A stretch of 38,278 nt of DNA from Clostridiales bacterium GWD2_32_19 (GTDB taxonomy: Bacteria > Bacillota > Clostridia > Lachnospirales > UBA12420): the NCBI GenBank assembly GCA_001795385.1, contig MGOU01000024.1, positions 1 through 38,278 of the forward strand, read 5' to 3'. Below are positions 1-8,774 of this stretch, piece after piece. The notes beneath the pieces were generated by a model that saw nothing but the letters and a program-made list of their open reading frames with translations, was not told the DNA's origin and did no database searches. Made by a program: the position numbers and the translations under genes. How positions within the stretch are numbered: the first letter of the stretch is position 1; every line of letters starts with the position of its first letter.

Positions 1-512
1 ACTTTAAATATTAACTTGTCATTTATTTCTTCATACACATATATACCACATTCTAGCGGTATAACTTTTTCTACTTCTTGACATTTACTAATTGGACAAA
101 TTACATATACTTCATCAAATAATCGTTGATAGTCATTAACTTGCTTGTCAAGTCTATCTAAAGTATCTAACTCGGTTTTTATTTCATATGCCACACTTTT
201 ACCATTAACCTTACATAAATCCAGTCTACTTTCCCCACTATTTAATTCAAATATTGTTATACTATTGTTACTTTTAAATAATATTTGCCTAATAAAAGCT
301 GCTTTTATAACCGCTTCATTATGATAATACTTAGTAAATAACTCATTGTACACTTCTCTAATATTCTCTGCTGTTATTTCATTCTTAACGCATTTATATA
401 CATTAACAAATTTTTTATATAGTTTTTCATTTAAAGACATGATATTATATTCTTTGTATAGTTGCTGCACATCATTTTTGATACTATAATCATCTAAGAC
501 ACATCCTTGCAT
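1..512 (-). CDS. sce7726-like PD-(D/E)XK protein, 3' end outside window
   Basis: The reading frame opens with ATG at 512 and stays open for 170 codons to the window edge, so the C-terminus is missing. A purine-rich AGAGGTGG stands just upstream. Around residues 90-115 the protein reads SRLDL, a short linker, then YEIKTELDTLDRL followed by a Gln, which is the D...E-x-K core of a PD-(D/E)XK nuclease fold in the arrangement I associate with the sce7726 family, often found in accessory and defence loci. The rest fits: an N-terminal helical part and a later beta strand (VYVICP). The biochemical role of this family is not established. It lies downstream of the BREX cluster and has its own candidate promoter. 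Family assignment is from motif recall, moderately sure; the coding call itself is firm. Confidence 0.75.
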   Translation of the reverse strand, partial: MQGCVLDDYSIKNDVQQLYKEYNIMSLNEKLYKKFVNVYKCVKNEITAENIREVYNELFTKYYHNEAVIKAAFIRQILFKSNNSITIFELNSGESRLDLCKVNGKSVAYEIKTELDTLDRLDKQVNDYQRLFDEVYVICPISKCQEVEKVIPLECGIYVYEEINDKLIFK

Positions 513-534
513 ATTCTTCCACCTCTTCTTCCAT

Positions 535-564
535 TGTATAACACACCTATGTATAGTTTATCAA
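535..564 (-). promoter_or_regulatory. candidate promoter of the sce7726-like gene
   Basis: On the minus strand TTGATA (559-564) is followed after 18 bp by TATACA (535-540), giving a start of transcription about 16 nt before the ATG at 512. The match is imperfect and the leader would be short. The rest of the 513-612 gap holds only a weak five-base-pair hairpin. Confidence 0.35.
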
Positions 565-612
565 AGTTTGCACAAAAGTTCAAGTAGCGAGGTTACTTTA
601 GTGGCTTTATTT

Positions 613-1497
613 TTACTCATTCTCCTGATATTCAAATATGCCATTATTAATTTTATTAGCATATACTTTATATCTTGTTTTTATCTCTTCTGTAGGTAGG
701 TCCTTTAAATATATATCATTTTTCAACTTCCTTAAATATGATATAGATATATTTTTAGGAAATTTATCTACAGCAAATACTATTATTATAATACCTCCGG
801 CTATAGCAGTGCCTAACAACAGCATATGTAAGTTGCTTACCCATACTACAGGTAAAATGTTATAAACATTTTTTATACTAACCCCAAATGCAACTATCCA
901 GGTAGTACAGGTAGTATTACTGATGATTTTAGCCCAGTTTATTTTTGATTCATTTTTAATTTCTCTTTTAATATTAATGTTGTTTTCTTCAATTATTTTA
1001 TCTAATTTCTCTTTAATATACATTAAAAGCATCGCTACCGTCTTTATCAAAGCGTGCATTAAGAAAACTACACTCAAAAAACAAACTGATAAACTAAATT
1101 TTTCCTCTAAAATCCAAAATCCCAAAAATGATATTCCTATAATAAGTATCATTTCTCCTACTAAATATCCTAAAAAAATTTCTTGCTTGTCTAACTTAGA
1201 CAACTCAAAGCTTGTCAATTCTTTGATCATACTTTTTTTGCTAAAATTAACAAGTGTATTTGCCGTAGTAAACAATGCCATTAATCCAAAAATAAGAAAT
1301 TTAAAATTTATATCTGTAGCATATTCTATTACATCCCACCTATTGTTGAATATATAAATGAATACTGCGTAGAAGACTACCAATATTGGAATCTCTACAT
1401 TAGTAAAAAAATATTTACTATTTTTTTCTTCGTAAGCTATCGATTTATCTATTAACTCTACATAATCTCTTTTGCCAAACTTATCTTCATTATCCAT
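613..1497 (-). CDS. multi-pass membrane protein of unknown function
   Basis: This 294-residue protein is not recognised. It starts with a charged stretch of about 30 residues, then shows roughly six hydrophobic segments: two near residues 35-85, two near 110-160 and two near 200-245, separated by Lys/Glu-rich loops (for example KEKLDKIIEENN). It ends with a charged tail of about 45 residues. AGGAGG about ten bases before the ATG supports the start. It is transcribed in the same direction as the BREX operon but lies beyond a poorly coding gap, so it may be separate. Membrane proteins of this kind are often partners of defence effectors, but nothing in the sequence itself proves that role. Confidence 0.75.
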   Translation of the reverse strand: MDNEDKFGKRDYVELIDKSIAYEEKNSKYFFTNVEIPILVVFYAVFIYIFNNRWDVIEYATDINFKFLIFGLMALFTTANTLVNFSKKSMIKELTSFELSKLDKQEIFLGYLVGEMILIIGISFLGFWILEEKFSLSVCFLSVVFLMHALIKTVAMLLMYIKEKLDKIIEENNINIKREIKNESKINWAKIISNTTCTTWIVAFGVSIKNVYNILPVVWVSNLHMLLLGTAIAGGIIIIVFAVDKFPKNISISYLRKLKNDIYLKDLPTEEIKTRYKVYANKINNGIFEYQENE

Positions 1498-1552
1498 ATT
1501 ATTTTTACCTCCTTAACATCCAATTTATATAATTTTTGTATTGTCCTCATTA

Positions 1553-1804
1553 CTATTTCCATCCGTGTAACAAACATTTTTGCTTTTCACTTTCGCTTAG
1601 AACAACTCTACAATCTTCCCAATTTGTGTTGTTTACTGCTTGCCTTTCATACTTAATTTCAAATGGATGTTGCATTGGCACAGAATCGATAATTATCTCA
1701 GCGTCAGCTTTTTTTCCATCGCTACTTGTACCCAAACATCTTCGAGCACACCTGGCAGTTGTCCAAATATATCGCTTAGTTACCCTATACGTTGTATACG
1801 ACTC
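1553..1804 (-). pseudogene. ORF fragment in frame after the 142-aa gene
   Basis: The frame of the preceding 142-aa gene stays open for 83 codons after its TAA stop, to a TAG at 1553-1555. No ATG with a credible ribosome binding site opens it; a TTG at 1735 is the only upstream start-like codon. Near the end it has the spacing of a nuclease-like core: IIID, eight residues, then EIK. The composition looks protein-like (tryptophans, balanced charge). It may be the tail of a longer ancestral protein cut by a stop, or a decayed nuclease piece. Treat it as a remnant of unknown origin. Confidence 0.35.
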
Positions 1805-2233
1805 TTACTTACTCCATATATACCGTTCTATTCTTTTATTACTCCAGTCTGCCGCTTTACTCAATAAATAATCATTCAATATATAATTAACTAGATCTTC
1901 CTCGTTGTACTCTGTGATTTTCTCATCTTCAGTATCATTATCCCATCGTATTCCCTCTTGTGTCCACAACCAAATTGCCTCTTTTTTGTGTTGATCCAGT
2001 TTTTCAACTTCTTTTTCAATAAAGTTCTTTATCACATCAATATAAGCATCCCAAAATATTGATTCTTCGTGTTGTACTTGTGCGCACACTTCATCCCAAA
2101 TATTCTTTAATCCTGAGTCATCGCCTGACTGCATACCTTCTGTCATTTTTTGCAATATTCTTATCACTCTTCTAGAAACTTTTTTACATTCGGCATCTGC
2201 AATTGTATATATGATTCTATCCTTATACTTCAT
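1805..2233 (-). CDS. 142-aa helical protein following brxL
   Basis: The ATG follows the TAG stop of brxL with no gap, and the GGGGGTGGAG just before it overlaps the end of brxL, so the two genes are translationally coupled. The product is acidic and helical, tryptophan-rich (IFWDAYIDVIKNF, IWLWTQEG, AADWSNK), without membrane segments, Cys motifs or a recognisable domain. Position as last gene of the BREX operon suggests a cargo or accessory gene. No function can be assigned. Confidence 0.7.
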   Translation of the reverse strand: MKYKDRIIYTIADAECKKVSRRVIRILQKMTEGMQSGDDSGLKNIWDEVCAQVQHEESIFWDAYIDVIKNFIEKEVEKLDQHKKEAIWLWTQEGIRWDNDTEDEKITEYNEEDLVNYILNDYLLSKAADWSNKRIERYIWSK

Positions 2234-4291
2234 CTACTCCACCCCCAACGCTTTAAACACAGCATCCTCTGGTGTTTGATAGAATATTAAATTAAACTTA
2301 CCAATCAAGTCTGCTGGTACCATATTCAAATCAGCTGCCGATGTAATTGGCAATAGCACCTTCTTCGCACCACTATCTAAGCATACTTGTAGCACATTAG
2401 CTAGTTCCTCTACTTTTATTACCGTTCCGCCGATGCTTAAATTTCCTAGTATAGCCAAACTACTTATAGCTGGTTTGTTTATTGCCGATGAGCACAGTGC
2501 AACAAACGAAGCAAGTGTTAATTGACTTGTCATTCCTATACCGTTTAAGTCTTGTATATGCATAAGATAATCTTTTGTTATTGTGGTTATAGTTCCGCTT
2601 ACGTGCTTGCTGTTTGCTTTAAAGTACCTATATGCCGTATCAATTGATTCCTTAGCTTCCCTGTCAGAACCAATACCCGTACGTTCAAACTTACCCGAAC
2701 CAGTAACCATTTCAGTCTCAAGTTTAAACACACCAATCATTCCTGATCCTCCACGACCTACAGTATAAACTTGCCCCGGTTTGTGTAGTCCTTCTGGTAT
2801 GAGTTTGCCTCCACCTTGTTCAGGTACTGGCACAAAATCTTCATTGAAAGTTTCATTATCTATGTACGAAAAGTTGACGTCATAGAACTCCATACCACCT
2901 ATCTTCTTGAGTTGTTCTTTCACACGTCTTCTACACTCAAGTGCAAATCTTAGTATTTCTTTTATATCATCTTTCTCGTATTTTCCATTTGGATAAATCA
3001 TCTTCACAAGTCCAGATACCATTTTTCTTACAGCAATTACATCACGCTGGTTTAGATTGTTCCCTAGCTTGAAGTACTTGTCGAATGAGTCTGCATATGA
3101 AGTTTTTCGTAGAACTCGCATAAACTCTGATAAATAATCAGTTATAAATCCATATTCATTGGTGAAGAATTCTGGCTTATACTTTGGTATCTCCCAACCA
3201 GGTATATAGCAATGCATTCTATCTAAAAAAGCACTGTCATTTGCCATGATTTCTGGGAATGGATCGAACAAGTGTGAGGTCTTAAGTAGTACCTCTACGC
3301 TCTGGTTTATATTCCCCACAAATACCATAGATGCAGAAGCGTTTTTCTCTTCTTTTCCACGAGAAAATGATCCAGACGCCATATAGTCCTTCATAATTTG
3401 GACTCCGTCTTTATCTTTAAATGTAATTCCCGCAACTTCATCAAAAGCCACACAGTCCCACATTCCTACAAGCCCAACGGTCTTATTAGACATATTGTAG
3501 AATAGATTTGCAACTGTTGTTTGTCCACCTGATACAAGTATACTATTTGGCGATATTTCTTTGTACACATGTGATTTCCCTGTATTCCTCGGTCCTAGTT
3601 CGCATAGGTTAAAATTATTTTCAACAAGTGGTATCATTCTTGCAAGTAATAACCACTTTACTCTATCACTAAATTTAGATGCTTCCATACCTACTGATCT
3701 TAGTAGAACATCAATCCATTCGTCCTTTGTAAAGTTTTCACGTCCTTCTATGACTTCTTTCATGTCAAGGTTTGGCATCTGTATTGGTGTTAGTTTTTTG
3801 ATGATAAATGGGCATCCATTTTTATCTGACTCATCATAAAAATATTCTAATCCGACAATACACCATATCCCACCACATAGTAAACGTTCAAAATCAGAAG
3901 CATATTTTTCTGATATCGGTACATTCTTTATGGCTAGGTTTGAAAATTCAGCTTCGTATTGGTCATTCTTATAGTTTAACTTTACAGTTATCTTATCGAT
4001 TACAGTGTAGCTACCGTTTTCTCTAACCTTTGATATAATCTTTTGAGCTTCATCAGGGCGCACAAAGTTATCAGCCAAGATTTTCTTTACATTCTTGACC
4101 CCTTGCTCAATAGATTCTTCATCTGGCGTTGCACAATACATGCCAAGTAGATATTCTAGAACATAAACTGGTACATTGGCACCTTCCTTAATCTTCTTAG
4201 TCAAGTCTTTCCTAACGACCTTCCCCTGAAAATATTTGTTTAGCTTACTATTAAGACTTTCGCCCATCGTTACTAGTCCTACATCTTCCAT
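2234..4291 (-). CDS. brxL: BREX protein BrxL, AAA+ with Lon-like C-terminal domain
   Basis: BrxL is the last core gene of type 1 BREX systems; in characterised systems it is an AAA+ ring-forming DNA-binding factor needed for blocking phage replication. This 685-aa protein has the expected length. It shows an N-terminal domain, a Walker A (GPRNTGKS, residues 233-240), a Walker B-like DCVAFDEVAG (279-288), and a C-terminal Lon-like fold ending in the typical SGAKKVLLP strand. By eye, a Ser occurs in MTSQLTLASF where Lon has its catalytic Ser, but the position of the Lon catalytic Lys (in GGLKEK) reads Ala within VEELANVL, so peptidase activity is doubtful. AGGAGG lies nine bases before the ATG. 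It follows pglZ after 14 bp. Confidence 0.95.
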   Translation of the reverse strand: MEDVGLVTMGESLNSKLNKYFQGKVVRKDLTKKIKEGANVPVYVLEYLLGMYCATPDEESIEQGVKNVKKILADNFVRPDEAQKIISKVRENGSYTVIDKITVKLNYKNDQYEAEFSNLAIKNVPISEKYASDFERLLCGGIWCIVGLEYFYDESDKNGCPFIIKKLTPIQMPNLDMKEVIEGRENFTKDEWIDVLLRSVGMEASKFSDRVKWLLLARMIPLVENNFNLCELGPRNTGKSHVYKEISPNSILVSGGQTTVANLFYNMSNKTVGLVGMWDCVAFDEVAGITFKDKDGVQIMKDYMASGSFSRGKEEKNASASMVFVGNINQSVEVLLKTSHLFDPFPEIMANDSAFLDRMHCYIPGWEIPKYKPEFFTNEYGFITDYLSEFMRVLRKTSYADSFDKYFKLGNNLNQRDVIAVRKMVSGLVKMIYPNGKYEKDDIKEILRFALECRRRVKEQLKKIGGMEFYDVNFSYIDNETFNEDFVPVPEQGGGKLIPEGLHKPGQVYTVGRGGSGMIGVFKLETEMVTGSGKFERTGIGSDREAKESIDTAYRYFKANSKHVSGTITTITKDYLMHIQDLNGIGMTSQLTLASFVALCSSAINKPAISSLAILGNLSIGGTVIKVEELANVLQVCLDSGAKKVLLPITSAADLNMVPADLIGKFNLIFYQTPEDAVFKALGVE

Positions 4292-4305
4292 ACGCGCAAT
4301 CCTCC

Positions 4306-6834
4306 TTAAACTCCAAATCCATAGTCATCCGAAAAGGCAATATCAATGATAAATTCATACCTTGCTACTTCAACATCTGTTTTATCGTTCATTAGCACCA
4401 TAAAGTACTTGTCGTCTTTACTATACTTTCTATCTTTTAGTACAAACTTTTCTTTAAACGCTCGCTTGTCTGGCTTTTCATCTTTGACATTGGCATTGAT
4501 GATGCATTCATTCGAAATTTTCTCTCCTTCTTCCGTAGTAAAATGTGCTTTCACCGTGAGTGGAAGTACAGTATCACTTACTGGCTCTTTTTGCATAAAG
4601 TCCATATAGGTAATCAGGTTTGTAATTTTCCTACTTAGAGATGTAATGATAAGCTCAGCCTCTTCCGTTTCTTTCTTGGCTCTTATTGATTTTACTGCAA
4701 TAACTGGAATAATCATCTCTTGCAGCGATGTTCCGCCATGCACGTAGTTTTGTCCACCGCCACTTACCTTGAATATGTCTACTCCTCTTGGCGTAGTCAC
4801 ACATATACCTTTCATGGTACTGTCTATATAGTCTAGTGAAAAGTTTAGCGTATTGTCGATATAATCAACATCTTTGGCTAGCATAAACCGCTTGTTGACA
4901 TAGTAACCTTTTAGTTTACCAATGTTAACCTTGTCACTTTCCATAAGTTTATCACGTTTGTAGATAAATCCGTGGTCTGCTGTAATGATGTAGTTTGTAA
5001 TACTCTTGTCTACAGTTAGTTTTTTAATTACCTTTGTGATTTCAGCCATTGCCTCTTCACATGCATCAAATATTTCATTTTCAGTAGATAAGTTGTCACC
5101 ACGTGCATCCACTTGATTATGATAGATATATACTAGCTCTTTTCCATTTAAAAGATTTCTTACCCCGTCTCTGTCTAGTGCCATGATATCAGTATATGTA
5201 CACGCTATAGATTCCTTTGTATATGTTTCTAGTACTTTTTGCCTTTGCTCTGTTGATACAGTTGGCATACCATCAATCATAACATCATACTCATCTGTAA
5301 ATGATAGACTCGTATGCGGTAGTAATGCCGCCATGCCTAGTTTTGTATACGATGGTACAGACGACATCATTGCATTTAATTCTGTCGTGTATCCTAAATC
5401 GTCCATCAATCTACCATTTAATTCAACAGCGCACTCATATCTAAATGCATCAGATATAATCACAACTGTACACCCCTTTTTCATTGATGATTTTACATAG
5501 GAATTATAAAAATTATGCTGCTTTTCTAGTTTAATACTTGCAAGTGATGTGCATTTTTCTAACATATCCGACCATGAAGTTGCTTCTTTTGCTAGTACTG
5601 CGTTCGTATATACGTTTTCAACATATTTTTTAAGTTCGATAAATCTACTATTGTCTTCTAGTTTATCAAAGCTCCAATAAAACTTTCTGTAAAACATATC
5701 TAGTAAACAATGCTGTTTTATATATTCGTCCAAGACGGTATCTTGTCCAAATATTGCATTTGAACCCCATTTTAGTAGTGCCCAACCATTCATAATTGTA
5801 CTATACTCATATTCTAGTTTTTTGCCATAATACATTTCTTTTCTGTCTTCTGCAATATCATATATTTTTTCAAACTCACCTGTATTAATAAACTCATACG
5901 TAAGCTTACTCAATATATTATCCATAATCAATTCATCAAATGTCTCAAAAGTGTCGCAATTTTTGAGTTGTGCTATTTCACACTTGCTCATGCTTTCTTT
6001 CGCTTTAATCTTTATACTGATATATTGTGCAATTTCCATATATCGGTCTTTGTACAACATATTGTTCATTAGGTTACTAACAAACACAGTAATATCATGC
6101 TTCTTGTTTGATATAAAGTATGTCCACGCCTTAGGCAGTACACCGTCAAAGTGTCCTTCAGTGTATGTAATCAACATCGTTATCACTAATTTTTCTAGTG
6201 TTGGCTTTTCTTCACTGTAGCCATAGTATTTTTGGCATAACGTCCAAAACTCTTTATTCACACCTATTCGCTCAAATTCTGCCATGTATTTATTGTTCTC
6301 AAAATCACCCGCAATAATGAGTGCTCTCAGTACTTCATCAAAATTAGGAGTCTTTATATTGCAAAGAACTGCAAGCATGCCAATTACTATAATTTCCGAG
6401 TTGTAGTTTTCTATACTGAGTGCCATAAATGGCTCTACATACTTCTTTTCACTTCTTGATTTGAAAAATTTCGGATACTTGTTCAGTTGCTCTTTATACT
6501 TTTCAGGTATACCTAGGTCGTTCATCATAAGTGATATCTTATCTGCATAGAACACCTTAGAGTAGTAGATCGTATCAGTCAAGTGGTTATCCCTATCGGC
6601 TGGCTTAGCAAATGGAGCATATACTAGATAGCTCGTATCCTTGTCCACTATTTCTAAAAAGTACTTTGTATAAAACACATTATTTGCATCAAGCTTGTAC
6701 ATCTTGGCATTGTCTAATACAAGTGAGTCTACTTCCTCTGCAAACTCAGCATTGTCATCATACCAAAATACAAGCTTGCGCTCTGTGCCTTTAAATTCGT
6801 TGTTTAGTTTATCTTGTATGCTTTTTAAATCCAT
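4306..6834 (-). CDS. pglZ: BREX protein PglZ, alkaline-phosphatase superfamily
   Basis: PglZ is a signature BREX component required for phage exclusion and usually for the host methylation step. At 842 aa it is the usual size for type 1. The PglZ domain in the middle carries the metal-binding-type motifs of the alkaline phosphatase superfamily: IISDAFRYE with Asp462 and ITADHGF with Asp620 and His621. The N-terminal half is helical and of unknown detail, and the last 130 residues form a beta-rich domain (TVKAHFTTEEG, YEFIIDIAFSDDYG). It sits 15 bp after the HEPN-like gene and 14 bp before brxL, all on one strand, consistent with one transcript. Confidence 0.95.
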   Translation of the reverse strand: MDLKSIQDKLNNEFKGTERKLVFWYDDNAEFAEEVDSLVLDNAKMYKLDANNVFYTKYFLEIVDKDTSYLVYAPFAKPADRDNHLTDTIYYSKVFYADKISLMMNDLGIPEKYKEQLNKYPKFFKSRSEKKYVEPFMALSIENYNSEIIVIGMLAVLCNIKTPNFDEVLRALIIAGDFENNKYMAEFERIGVNKEFWTLCQKYYGYSEEKPTLEKLVITMLITYTEGHFDGVLPKAWTYFISNKKHDITVFVSNLMNNMLYKDRYMEIAQYISIKIKAKESMSKCEIAQLKNCDTFETFDELIMDNILSKLTYEFINTGEFEKIYDIAEDRKEMYYGKKLEYEYSTIMNGWALLKWGSNAIFGQDTVLDEYIKQHCLLDMFYRKFYWSFDKLEDNSRFIELKKYVENVYTNAVLAKEATSWSDMLEKCTSLASIKLEKQHNFYNSYVKSSMKKGCTVVIISDAFRYECAVELNGRLMDDLGYTTELNAMMSSVPSYTKLGMAALLPHTSLSFTDEYDVMIDGMPTVSTEQRQKVLETYTKESIACTYTDIMALDRDGVRNLLNGKELVYIYHNQVDARGDNLSTENEIFDACEEAMAEITKVIKKLTVDKSITNYIITADHGFIYKRDKLMESDKVNIGKLKGYYVNKRFMLAKDVDYIDNTLNFSLDYIDSTMKGICVTTPRGVDIFKVSGGGQNYVHGGTSLQEMIIPVIAVKSIRAKKETEEAELIITSLSRKITNLITYMDFMQKEPVSDTVLPLTVKAHFTTEEGEKISNECIINANVKDEKPDKRAFKEKFVLKDRKYSKDDKYFMVLMNDKTDVEVARYEFIIDIAFSDDYGFGV

Positions 6835-6849
6835 CTCATCACCCTTTTA

Positions 6850-8502
6850 CTAAAATTTATTTCGATCTACTCCAACAATATCTGGTCCAAACTTTATGTA
6901 GTCACTATAATACATTGTTTTCCTAGCATGCGATACATAGCCTGACAATGTATCTTTGCTCATAACCGCTATAAGTCCAATCCGATCTTCATATTTATAT
7001 GATACACTCATAAGTTTTCTAGCGATAGATTTGTCACCATCTCCTGGATTCCTTTGCGTGAGTATTCTATCTAATGCAACACCTGCAGATATCCCATTCA
7101 CAATGTATTCTCTTATCGTATTTGCTGCTTGGTCTGACAATTTATACTTATTTATATTATTAGGAAGTAGGCACTCTTGCATATCCTCTTCATTTTTTAT
7201 GAATCCCTCATATCCTGCCCGGATTTCTTTTATCGTTTTCTTTTTCCTATCTATATCGTTTGCTATTGGAATTTGATTTATAATACTATCTATGCCCCTT
7301 ACAACATCATCCACTTGCTTTACATACCATGCGTTTCCAAAAGATTTAGCATTTATCAACATTGATTTTAGTTTATCTAGTTCATCGCACCTTCTAATTA
7401 TAAACCAATATGGTCTCGGATTTCCTTGAGCACTAATTGCTGACGCCACAAATGGCCACACTTGTTGAGCTGTTAACTTATCTGTTTCCTCAATTAATAT
7501 ACCTGTATTTTCGATTCCCGCTATGTAAATGTCCAAAATAAAGTCGCCCAAAGGTAAGTCCATCCGTTTTTCATCAAATCGTGTATTTGCAGATAATACA
7601 TCTTGATGAAATTTATCAGGCAATTCACTCAATTTTCTTTTTAAGTACTGAACGGACATTGGTACTGCATTAGGATCATTATTATCAATCTTTACAGGCA
7701 CACCTTCCTTCCCGCCTCTTTGCTTTAATAAATATATACTATGTGCCTCTGTTAGTGTTTTCACTAAATAGCTTACATCTTGTTCATTTGGAGATGCAAC
7801 TGCTAATTGTTCAAATGAATCTATCCATTCTGGTTTTTTTTCAGGTACATATGGGAGTACTAAATACATTGCCCTTAAGCAATCTGTTTTTCTATCTATG
7901 TCGGTCGCTTGTGCAAGCCTTCTTGACAGATCCTCAAGAATTGCAAGTCTATCTTTTACTGTTGCTTCTGGTTGGGATAAGTTTTTTAAGTAAGCTCCAA
8001 GCCGTTTGCTAGATGAAAGTAATCTCATAAAATCGTATATATCATTTATTATGGAAGATACAATGTCTTTTGATACTCCTATACCAGCGTGAAGTCCCTT
8101 TGCTCTTAGTTCTTGGACTAATTTAAACTTGCTTAAATACTCAATCAATATGGCTCTATACTCTACTTGATTTGATTTATCCTTCCATATGAAATCAAAA
8201 CTTTCATCTAAGTTCTTGATTCCTTGCTTTAATTCCTCAATAACTTCTGTTCCAAACTTGTATACCCCACTATTAATATTATTATTCTTGTACATATGTG
8301 TTACATCCTTAGCCTGAACCAAACAGGCTTTTGCCAGAAGTTCAACTGTAGCACCCAGTAGTCCCATAATTGGTCCGTATTTTGATTCTATATTTCTTCT
8401 TTGTCTTGTGTATGGCACATATAGCCCATATAAAGCCAGTGTGTATGTCTCCAGACTTCCCTCTATTAATGTCAATGTATCCTTTTTCAATACTCTAGGC
8501 AT
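6850..8502 (-). CDS. HEPN-like 550-aa protein inserted between pglX and pglZ
   Basis: This gene is not one of the six canonical type 1 BREX genes. I chose ATG at 8502 because GGAG stands eight bases before it; a GTG three codons upstream has no free binding site. The N-terminal 200 residues are helical and contain the helix LGATVELLAKACLVQ followed later by LRAKGLHAG, which gives Arg133-x4-His138. That combination is the hallmark of HEPN domains (RX4-6H), many of which are RNases in toxin and defence systems. The next 350 residues are helical with no named domain (RPYWFIIRRCDELDKL, SYKYEDRIGLIAVMSKD). It could be an RNase effector held in check by BREX, or an inactive scaffold. The HEPN call rests on motif reading only. 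Confidence 0.7.
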   Translation of the reverse strand: MPRVLKKDTLTLIEGSLETYTLALYGLYVPYTRQRRNIESKYGPIMGLLGATVELLAKACLVQAKDVTHMYKNNNINSGVYKFGTEVIEELKQGIKNLDESFDFIWKDKSNQVEYRAILIEYLSKFKLVQELRAKGLHAGIGVSKDIVSSIINDIYDFMRLLSSSKRLGAYLKNLSQPEATVKDRLAILEDLSRRLAQATDIDRKTDCLRAMYLVLPYVPEKKPEWIDSFEQLAVASPNEQDVSYLVKTLTEAHSIYLLKQRGGKEGVPVKIDNNDPNAVPMSVQYLKRKLSELPDKFHQDVLSANTRFDEKRMDLPLGDFILDIYIAGIENTGILIEETDKLTAQQVWPFVASAISAQGNPRPYWFIIRRCDELDKLKSMLINAKSFGNAWYVKQVDDVVRGIDSIINQIPIANDIDRKKKTIKEIRAGYEGFIKNEEDMQECLLPNNINKYKLSDQAANTIREYIVNGISAGVALDRILTQRNPGDGDKSIARKLMSVSYKYEDRIGLIAVMSKDTLSGYVSHARKTMYYSDYIKFGPDIVGVDRNKF

Positions 8503-8585
8503 TTTATCCACTCCAAACTTATTATTTTAGTTTTTATCTCCGCCAACAACTTCATCTTGTAGTATCTACTTTAACTTCATTCACT

Positions 8586-8774
8586 TTATACATTTTTATT
8601 TTTACCCTTTGTCGCTACCATTAAAGCAATTGGCCCTACTACTGCCAACGCTTTGCCTGCAAACTCCACTGTGCTTTTTACGCCATTAATTATACCGCTT
8701 CCAATCTTTGCAACACAATGTCTACAGATTTTTCCGTCACCTTCTGTTCCACAAATACGACATTTACTCATCAT
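8586..8774 (-). CDS. 62-aa zinc-ribbon protein with hydrophobic tail
   Basis: A tiny protein that begins MMSKCRICG. One zinc knuckle of the form CX2C-X8-CX2C (CRICGTEGDGKICRHC) is followed by an amphipathic stretch and a hydrophobic segment (AGKALAVVGPIALMVA) with a basic end. GGAGGGG stands about five bases before the ATG at 8774; a second ATG follows directly. The start overlaps the end of the upstream 351-aa gene, whose TAA is at 8764-8766, implying coupled translation of the two. It resembles small membrane- or protein-binding partners seen beside larger helical proteins, but no function is known to me. Confidence 0.75.
   Translation of the reverse strand: MMSKCRICGTEGDGKICRHCVAKIGSGIINGVKSTVEFAGKALAVVGPIALMVATKGKNKNV

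Noticed and set aside
638-1357. Plus-strand open frames of 75 and 144 codons opposite the membrane protein gene
   Set aside because: They lie opposite a better minus-strand gene with AGGAGG, have low-complexity Ile/Ser/Leu content and no binding site.
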